Positions 56,434 through 64,000 of a DNA stretch of 64,000 nucleotides are shown here, in pieces. The translations under genes were made by a program, and so were the position numbers. Numbering within the stretch: position 1 is the first letter of the stretch; each line of letters starts with the position of its first letter. The stretch is from Coriolopsis trogii (taxonomy: Eukaryota > Basidiomycota > Agaricomycetes > Polyporales > Polyporaceae): positions 3,162,001 to 3,226,000 of the forward strand of contig JAHYIO010000031.1 of assembly GCA_020543525.1 (NCBI GenBank), read 5' to 3'. A model generated the notes under the pieces. The model searched no databases. It was not told the origin of the DNA and saw nothing but the letters and a program-made list of their open reading frames with translations.

Positions 56434-59176
56434 AGGGCGCTTCGGCGCTCGGTCCTGCCCCTCCTTCTGCCGAGCCCCCCGGTCGCTGGCGCCCTCCCAC
56501 GCACGAAGCCTCTCCTCCCGTCTCTGCTGCGTAGGCCGCACTATCGCAGCAGGTTCCTGCGCTCCAACGTGCGTTCTAAGCGAACGTGTGTATTTGCAAC
56601 GGGCGTCGGGTCAGGCACTCCACGTCAGCGCCTGGGGGCATCCAGCAATCGAGGAGGATGACCCGGGACATGGACTTGGAAGGGGGTCATACCCCAGTAA
56701 TTATCACGTCACGATCCATATTCCCTATCATGATTATAACCCGGCCGCGAAATGCGGCCTAATGAGGCGCATATCCACCCAACGCTCGCCCTCGATATCG
56801 CATACCATCGTCGACCATATCCATCACCATTTTTGCTCCTCGCTGCTGTGCCGAATCTCCCCTATCTGCAGAATTCACATCCGTTTGCTCCGTCCGCAAT
56901 TCCCCCACGTATCGTCCGTCGCAATCGCATGCGTTTGAGCATAACTCCATGCTCCTCGCCTTCCTCCCCGCATCACCGGTGTCGGCTCGCCAAGTTGTCG
57001 TGTGTTGCGTCAGGCGTGCTCGTCCCTCCAGGTCCTGTACATCAGCTCTCTCGTCTCGCTCACGTATCACCGTGCACTGTACCTACTGCTCGCATTCGCT
57101 TTGTAACGCTGTTGGCCATGTCGTTCACATGTCCAAAGGCATGTGTTCTGTCGTCTCGGACCATTTGCGCGCAAAACCGACCGGAGGCAAGCGATCACAG
57201 CGCTGGAGCGCTTGATGAATGGCGGCGACTTCGAAATTGGGAGACGGCGATTCCCTGGAGGCTTTGCCGAGTCGCCTGTATACTGCTTACGAGTATCATT
57301 GGCGTTTGGAGGCGCAAGCACCCGAGAGCACCCAGCGCGTTCGCACACTGCTGATAGAATCCTCGCTATCCTCGAGGACGAAGCTCCACGATCCTTGTCA
57401 CGCGGCCGTCTTCACCGTTGACAAGCTTCCGATGCAGCTCAAGTCTCTGTTCAATGCAATTACGAGTCCAAGACATGGCAGCGCACGATCCTCAAGACAT
57501 GGTACGTGGAAATCACCCAGGCAATACAGACATATCCACTCTATTCCTTCCGGCGCCCCCGTCTTGGCATTCTCATCACCCTGCACCGACATCTGTCTCC
57601 TCGCACCTGCACAAGTCCCTCCACATCGTCTCCTCTCTACCACTCCTCAAAACATAACAACAACCCATTCGTCAATTGTACCAATATACCACATTGCAGG
57701 ATAGCCTGTGCCTAGATCGTCGAGCTGGTCGATAACATCCACCATCATCATCCAATGTCGTTTTATCATGTATTTCGAGATATCATACTTTTGCCTCCTT
57801 CCACTGCCTCCGACCCACACTGTCCCATCGACACCTGGGTCAGATACATGTACAAGTCTTGTTCTTAATCTTCTTCTGTAATGACTATTCTTTCGCCTGA
57901 TATTGTTTGCCCCGGTTTGATTCGCATTACGGACTGTACCCACCGTCCGTACATACATACACACATAGGTAGCGTCAACGTTAAACGTGTTCGGGTGGCT
58001 TTGCGTCTCTCTGTCACTTTGTTATCTATCTGTCGTTGCGTTGTTGCTCTGTTGCGTTATTTTTTCATGTCGATACCACGTATTTCGTACATACATAGAC
58101 GGATCTTTTGATCTCCCCATGTTTCTCTCCCTCTCTGCCCTCCTCGTCCCTATACTGTTCACCGGCTCTGCCTTGAGCATCGCTACTTTCTCTCGTATGT
58201 TTTATGATTATGCGTAAATTCACTCGTTGACGTCGGAGATGATCGAGTTTGCGCTCGGCGGTCTGGGGAACGTTGAACGTCCTTTAGCGGCGGACTAGCA
58301 CATGTGCTCCCGCGAAGTAGATGCTCAAACCTTCGCTAGCTAGTGAAGGGATCACAACGAGCGATCGAGTGCTAGCGCGGGGCCGCATCAAGCGACTGTT
58401 CGACAGGTCCATGCACAGTGACAATGTGTTATTACGACTGCAGCTGAAGTGTCCGTTACGTATCGTGAGTGCTCAGCGAGCTACCCCGGGCCCACCGCAT
58501 CATCCCTGGGACGCATGGCGTTCGTGATGTTATGTTCCCATTCATTCGCCAGTCGCCCGAGATGCACCGTGGGCCGTGAGGCTCACGCTGGACGCATGAT
58601 GACTGGAGTTCGGGTGCAGCTTCACGGAGCGTGAAAACGAGTCCCTGTTCGGGTCGGCCGACCAGCGACGCCTCGTGAGCCCATGGTCCGCTCAGCGCGC
58701 GCACTCTTTGACGCACGCGTGCGGACCAGAGATACACCTAGTATGAGCCGAGAGAGGTATGCAGGCGTTGTAGCGAGCTCGAGGTGTGAATTCTCCCCCG
58801 AGTTTCTCCAGCCAGGCCGCCTATGCCGCCGTCCACATGACCGGACTCAGTTCTGATCAAGCCACACGTATACGCTCCGAGTCCTGCAGGGTGCGGTGTC
58901 GGGTCTCAACACTCTCGTGGACCACGCATCGGTTTCGGATTCCGTTCGGAAAGCTTCAGACACAGAGAGAGGTATTACAGATCCTGATGCGTACTGGCAG
59001 TCGTCGTTGTTTCCGACCTCCGATCGTTCTGAATGCAATTCTATGCGTGGCCCGCTTAGTCTACCCTCCCGGGAACCTCGAGGCGCGCTCGCGGTATCAA
59101 CTTGAGCCGTCGCTACCGCCCGCGGGCGGGTGACTGTGTGCAAGGGCAGCTGGAGTGCTGCTGACTGCTGTCTCTG
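56434..59176. other. 2.7-kb stretch between convergent genes, no gene recognised
   Basis: The Hsp20-like gene and AFG1 converge across this stretch. A 161-codon plus-strand frame (57,219-57,704) shows no known motif. The rest is short open frames and pyrimidine-rich patches. No RNA genes or transposon ends are seen. Confidence 0.45.
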
Positions 59177-61648
59177 TCATCGCCGCGGCACCGGTCGTCC
59201 GCCAGGAAGCTTGTCTGCTATCTGCTGCGCCGGAACTCCCGTGTGGTCGTTGACGTCCGTGGCGGCAGGACTGGCAGGAAGCCCGTTCTCGCTCTGTGTG
59301 GTCGCGAACGCGAGTTTGTCGTCTTGCCGTGGAAGCACCGAGGACTCTGGGTGTGCTGCGTGCGTACGGGCATAGACCGAAGCGCCCCGTCCCCACTCGC
59401 GCGCGCGTTGGCCCCAGTCTTCACGGACGCCCCAGACATGGTCTGCGCTCAGCTGAGGCGCAGGCGGCCGGTCTCCTCGGTGTGGCAAGCCTGCGGACGG
59501 AGAGGGCGATGGTGAATGCGAGGAGGCTTCTTGTGCAAAGTCGCCGCTTTCGTCGCCGTCGGCGGAGGAAGGGGCCCGGGGCAAGCCGAGAGTGGCAGGT
59601 GCAGTGGCGTGATCGCTGGAGGGCGATTCCCACTTGCGTGCGTCTGCGGGAAGAGGGGCCCATTCTTCGTCGCGGGCGTAGCTCTCGCTGGTCATCTCTA
59701 GGAGGCGAGAGAGTGCGCGCTTGAAGGCGAACTGCTCATCTTTGCCTGTTGCATCCAGCCAGTGGGAGTTGAGACGACATGAGTTGGAACGAGGTGCAGA
59801 CAGAACACGAACCGGAGAATATCGATAACGTATCCAAGGCAAGGGATTTCGCAGGCATGCGCTCTTGCGCCATGTTTGGCGCATCGTAGGAAGAGACGTT
59901 CGGCCGATAGATGTCTTGCGTCTCCCCCACGGCCTCAGCCATCATCACGTCCACGTCGTCTCGAGTGCGTAGGTCGGGGTCTCCGGAGTGAATGGACGCA
60001 TCGGGAAAGAAGAGCTCTTCTGGCGGCGCCTCGGCGAGGCAGATGACACGGCAGCGGGCTTCGTATAATGCGTCGATGAGAGAGATGAATCGACGAGCCT
60101 GATTTTTCGCCGATAGCTTCAGGACGGGGACAGATGTAATGATAAAGGTGTGGTATCGCGATGCTAGCGTGATGTAGTCTGCAGGCCCGAGTGACTGGTG
60201 CGAGATGGTGAGCCTTCAGTGCAACTGAGAATAAGGGACGATCGTTACGAACCTCGTCGCACAGTTGAGAGAAGGTGAACTGGCATGTCCCATTGGCTGA
60301 CCATGGAACGTGAACAGTACGTCCAAAAACGACGATGTCTGCAAACAGTGTTTCTGAAACCATATGTCAGCCGTAAGCCGATCCGAGAAGCCGAAGATGT
60401 TCGCCCACGTTTGGAACCATTGAGTGCCTCGCGTCTGATATGCTCGATGGCAGCTTCGAATGCCCTCTCCTGCGGGAAGGTATACCAGCTTCGCTTTCCC
60501 TCGTTGCCTCTCACAGCCCTCCAGTCGCGTTGAGAGCGCATGAGAACGACCGGGCATCTCGCTTTCAGAGCTTCGACAAAGGGTTCTAGTCGGTCGCGTT
60601 GCACGCCGTTCTTATATAGGTCGTCTGGCACCTTGTTCGAGCTCCCGACGATGATGCCGCCCATGCGCCAGAACCAGGAGAGCACGTCGGCAAGGAGGGT
60701 CGCACTGGAGACGTCCAAGAGCTGTATTTCGTCGAAGACGAGAAGCCAGTGCCGAAGGATCAGGCGCTGGGCAACGACGTAGGCTATGCTGGGTTCGAGC
60801 GGCGACCGAGAGAGTGAGAAGGACATGTCCGATGTTCGCCGCCAGCGAACGGGCAGCGAGCCGGTCTGCAGAAGCTTCTTCCACTGCTCGCGCACGCGTC
60901 TGTTCCAGGGCTGACTATGTTCGTCGACGGGACTTTGGTGAGCTTCTGAAGAGTGCATGGTGGCCATCCTGCGGCGCGTCTCCTCCCACACGGCCCGGTA
61001 TATCTCGAGTACGAGCTCGTTGTAGTGTTTCCGTGTCTTGTATGGGGTAGGAAGCGTCGAGAACCAGAGATCAATGAGAAAGCTCTTTCCAGAGCCCGGT
61101 GGGCCGGTGATAAGGAGACCCTGCGTACAGGGACGAGTGTCATTCAGCCGTCGCTGGAGAATGTGTGTCACTATACCTTAGGGGTCGTCAGTGCTTCTAT
61201 CTCTTCTGCATGTGTCCGAACACGGACAAGACCGGCGTGGGGTTCATGCGTTTCAAGGACAGGCTCGCTCGCTGACCACCAGGGACTTGAGGCCGTGCTG
61301 CTTTCTGAAGAGCCCGTCGATTGAGAAGCAATGGCGTGAGTTTGGTTCAAATGCCGTGAAAGAAGTGCGGGCGGAGCATAGCCTTCTAATTCTTTGTGAA
61401 GCCTTCTGAGCTGGAATGAGGTGAGACTTCCTTGGCAGCGGTGCGCGAGGCTTGCGCCAGGATGACCCGCTACTCACCTGCATAATAACTCGGATCTGCT
61501 CTTCGTCTTCTTGTATCCGGCCCAGTGCCACGAGACCGCGATAACGTTGGAGCAAATCTACTTGTGCAGGAAGGTTTGTGCTATAGACTCGGCATGGCCA
61601 TATCTGCCTGCACGATTGTGCGCTCTTCAGACGAGAATTCTGCAACAT
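59177..61648 (-). CDS. AFG1: AFG1-like mitochondrial AAA ATPase
   Basis: The ATG at 61648 (MLQNSRLKSAQSCRQIWPCRVYST) starts an Arg/Ser-rich, acid-free presequence typical of mitochondrial import. A family-specific QVDLLQRYRGLVALGRIQEDEEQIRVIMQ block follows; after an intron comes LRRLHKELE. Walker A is GPPGSGKS (about 61,080-61,110, minus strand), Walker B is LLVFDEIQLLD, and sensor 1 lies in GGIIVGSSNKVPDDLYKNGVQRDRLEPF. AFG1/LACE1 proteins sit at the mitochondrial inner membrane and help degrade or mature cytochrome oxidase subunits. The C-terminal half has RFISLIDALYEARCRVICLAEAPPEELF and FAFKRALSRLLEM, as expected. A Ser/Pro-rich tail of about 190 residues extends beyond the usual end to the TGA at 59177, so this homologue is longer than the yeast one. 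It is divergent from SEY1. Confidence 0.9.
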
Positions 61649-62451
61649 GGTCAATGGGTCCCAGGTTTTCCGTGTTGGACAATTGTGAGGCTGGTGAATA
61701 GTAGTAACTGTTCGCCGTACCGCCCCAGCTTCGACGCTGGCACGATGTTCATAAGCTCCTGTAACCGGCAATTGTTCAAAACAGGGGAGAGAAGCTCTGT
61801 TACTCCGCGTCAGTCATCAGAGTTGTAGTGAACGTTGTGGTTGACCGCTCCAAAGACCCTGCCTTTCTCTCGCTTTAGGGCAGGGTATACGCAACACTTT
61901 CAGACTTGGCCTTTCTGAAGAGATCGTATGCGGCATTCGAAAATCAACGCATTGTGAGCATTGCGTATGATATAGTCATACCGGAACAACCGTTGCTTTT
62001 GATCCGCTGGTAGGAACGTATACTTACGGTGAGCTTCAGTTGTATACTAGAATTAACTTCTTGCGCCTGACGAGGTTCCCAAGAAATCGGGCACTCTTAA
62101 TGTTGTCACCGCCTTGAACTTGATAACAGATATGTCTGGTCTTATTCATATCAGTATGAAGATACGATGGTTGCAAGGGAAGAGCAGGCTTCATACTGAC
62201 TTCAAGGTCGATGTCGCGGTCGGAATCTATCTTGGCCGGGAACGGAAGGAAGCCAGAAAGAGGCGCGCGACGCTGATTGCCAGTTACGTCACGTGGAAGG
62301 TACCCACAACGCGGAGCGTGTCCGTTGCACACCCGTTGACGGTCTGGCACTGGTGACGCTGCTAGCTAACGATACCTAACTCTCCATCCTCCATCTGTAT
62401 TCTACCCCTCTACCGCAGCGCACACCCCTCGAACAGGCTGCATCTAGTACG
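61649..62451. promoter_or_regulatory. Divergent promoter region between AFG1 and SEY1
   Basis: Two start codons point away from each other across 803 bases. A 104-codon minus-strand frame (62,036-62,350) is unsupported. TATA-like patches occur, for example TATGATATAG near 61,966, but none can be assigned with confidence. Confidence 0.45.
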
Positions 62452-64000
62452 ATGAGCTCGTCTCCCACAAGTCCGAATGGTTCCGCACCAAATGGTCACC
62501 ACATCAACGGCGCGACCGCCGACGCCAGCTCGGAGCGTATACAAATAATCAATGACGAGAAGGAATTCAAGTGCGTACTCTGATATCGATACGAGGGGCT
62601 TATAGATTGCATGATTGACACTGTGCTGTAGCCGTGATTTGACAAAGCAGATAGAGAGATGGGGATTGCAGAACGCGGGGTTCGACTACAACCTGGTAGC
62701 TGTGTTTGGGTCACAGTCCACTGGCAAAAGTGCGCGCACTCTACTTCCCTTGTTGGAGAATAAGCTTGAACTTCTATGCAGGTACATTGCTGAATCGACT
62801 ATTTGGAACGAACTTCGATGTCATGGACGAAACGCGACGACAACAGACGACCAAAGGTGCGTGCCCCCTTCCGTCTCTTCCATCCAACTCTTCCCTCTAT
62901 CGTTGGACGCTTCATTGTGTTGCATCGGAACTACGTTACCTGCTCATTCGACGCAGCTGTGTTCACCTACAGCAAGGGGAATTCGCCCAGAGACACGACA
63001 CTAATGCAGCATTACAGGTATATGGATGTGTAAAGGTAAAGGGATGAACGTTCTGGTAATGGACGTGGAAGGAACGGACGGAAGGGAACGCGGAGAGGAC
63101 CAGGTATAGCATGTTGCTACGATTCCATGTTCGACGAGTTGACTTTGGCTTCTAGGACTTCGAACGCAAATCTGCACTCTTCTCGCTTGCATCCTCCGAG
63201 GTCCTGATTGTGAACCTGTGGGAGCACCAAGTCGGTCTCTACCAGGGTGCGAATATGGGTCTGTTGAAGACCGTGTTCGAGGTCAACCTTGGCCTTTTCG
63301 GCAAGAAGACACCAGATGGGTAAGTCATGACTACTTTCCCCAATGCCTTACGACCTCATCTTCATATGCGTTTTAGACGCAACCAACGCACGCTTCTCCT
63401 CTTCGTCATTCGCGACCACATTGGTCAGACCCCGATGGCCAACCTCCAAGCAACCTTGACTCAGGACATGCAGAAGATTTGGGAGACGCTGTCGAAGCCC
63501 CCTGAACTCAAGGACAAGCAGTTGTCTGACTACTTCGATTTGTCTTTCGCTGCCCTTCCTCACAAGATTCTTGCGGCCGACAAATTCGAGAGCGAAACGC
63601 AAGAGTTGAGGAAGCGTTTCGTGGACAAGTCAAGACCAGACTTCGTCTTCTCTCCCGCGTACCATAAGCGTATTCCCGCGGATGGTGTCGCGTTCTACAT
63701 GGAGGGTATTTGGGTGCGTCAATCCTGAACGCATATCTCGGCGGCATGCCTGACCCATTGACCTATAGGAACAAGTGCAAACCAACAAGGACTTGGATCT
63801 GCCTACTCAGCGCGAACTCTTGGCCCAATTCCGTTGCGATGAAATCTCCAGTGCCGCCCTACAAGTGTTCAACGAGCAGGCGAAGCCTCAGCGGAGACCG
63901 ATTGAGTCGGGCAAAGTCGTAGAGGGCCTGGGTAAGATGATGCAGGCATGGAGGAGTGGGGCTCTGGGTACGTGCCAACTCAGTGCAGTTTACTGTATCA
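62452..64000 (+). CDS. SEY1: SEY1 dynamin-like ER-fusion GTPase, 3' end off the right edge
   Basis: The ATG at 62452 ([15 protein letters not shown]) starts a short disordered leader. The GTPase domain follows in several exons: [33 protein letters not shown] (P-loop GSQSTGKS), [25 protein letters not shown] (switch I Thr), [20 protein letters not shown] (DVEGTDG G3 motif), FVIRDHI (RD, the G4 equivalent). It continues through [30 protein letters not shown] and the start of the helical stalk ([22 protein letters not shown]...). Sey1, like plant RHD3 and animal atlastins, fuses ER tubules by GTP-driven dimerisation. The C-terminal membrane hairpin is outside the window. The frame is still open at 64000 or in the intron that begins there. 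Confidence 0.93.

Noticed and set aside
57219..57704. 161-codon plus-strand frame after the Hsp20-like gene
   Set aside because: The start looks protein-like for a few dozen residues, but no family is recognised and the end is low-complexity; too weak to list as a gene.
62036..62350. 104-codon minus-strand frame between AFG1 and SEY1
   Set aside because: It lies within the divergent promoter region and has no motif or exon partner.

Overview
The window looks like a gene-poor, repeat-bearing segment of a basidiomycete chromosome, most likely an Agaricomycete and probably a wood-decaying polypore. The evidence is consistent: genes are cut by many short GT-AG introns of about 50-80 nt; GC content is moderate to high; there is a lignocellulose-type copper radical oxidase with a GPI-type tail; and there are mushroom-type expanded families (BTB/POZ proteins, an F-box protein, seven-span membrane proteins). 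It is nuclear eukaryotic DNA. I see no operons, CRISPR arrays, rRNA or convincing tRNA genes.

Layout. 1-9 kb is an accessory region: the 3' part of a seven-span membrane protein gene and a decayed paralogue of it, a mariner-like MITE beside a tiny secreted-peptide gene, an F-box gene, an IFI6/IFI27-like membrane protein and an unknown gene with a poly-C frame break. 9.06-14.95 kb is a near-complete Ty3/Gypsy chromovirus with 131-bp LTRs, a 5-bp target duplication, a probable self-priming site, a candidate intron joining gag to pol, a hAT-type MITE inside gag and one in-frame stop in the reverse transcriptase. A second TA-flanked MITE follows at 15.1-15.6 kb. 16.4-23.4 kb is a conserved housekeeping block: muskelin, prefoldin subunit 4 and sphingosine-1-phosphate lyase. 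28.0-31.1 kb is an alpha-arrestin-like trafficking adaptor. 34.9-45.1 kb carries three BTB/POZ paralogues (two with broken frames), a membrane-anchored glutaredoxin-fold protein without the usual cysteine, and a HAD hydrolase. 46.1-48.6 kb is the glyoxal-oxidase-type copper radical oxidase. 54.1-56.4 kb is a largely disordered protein ending in an Hsp20-like domain. 59.2-61.6 kb is the mitochondrial AFG1-type AAA ATPase, divergent from SEY1, the ER-fusion GTPase, which runs off the right edge.

How the genes relate. There is no single pathway. Three genes act in protein quality control or turnover (muskelin in CTLH/GID E3 ligases, prefoldin, AFG1), and the F-box, BTB and arrestin proteins belong to families that often recruit substrates to ubiquitin ligases. 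The most unusual material is in the mobile DNA: the retroelement's inferred priming and splicing arrangement, its LTR hairpin loop flip, and a MITE whose terminal repeats are themselves hairpins. Several protein frames are broken by one base at or near short runs, which could be assembly errors or real decay. Exon boundaries were placed by eye from splice consensus and protein continuity.
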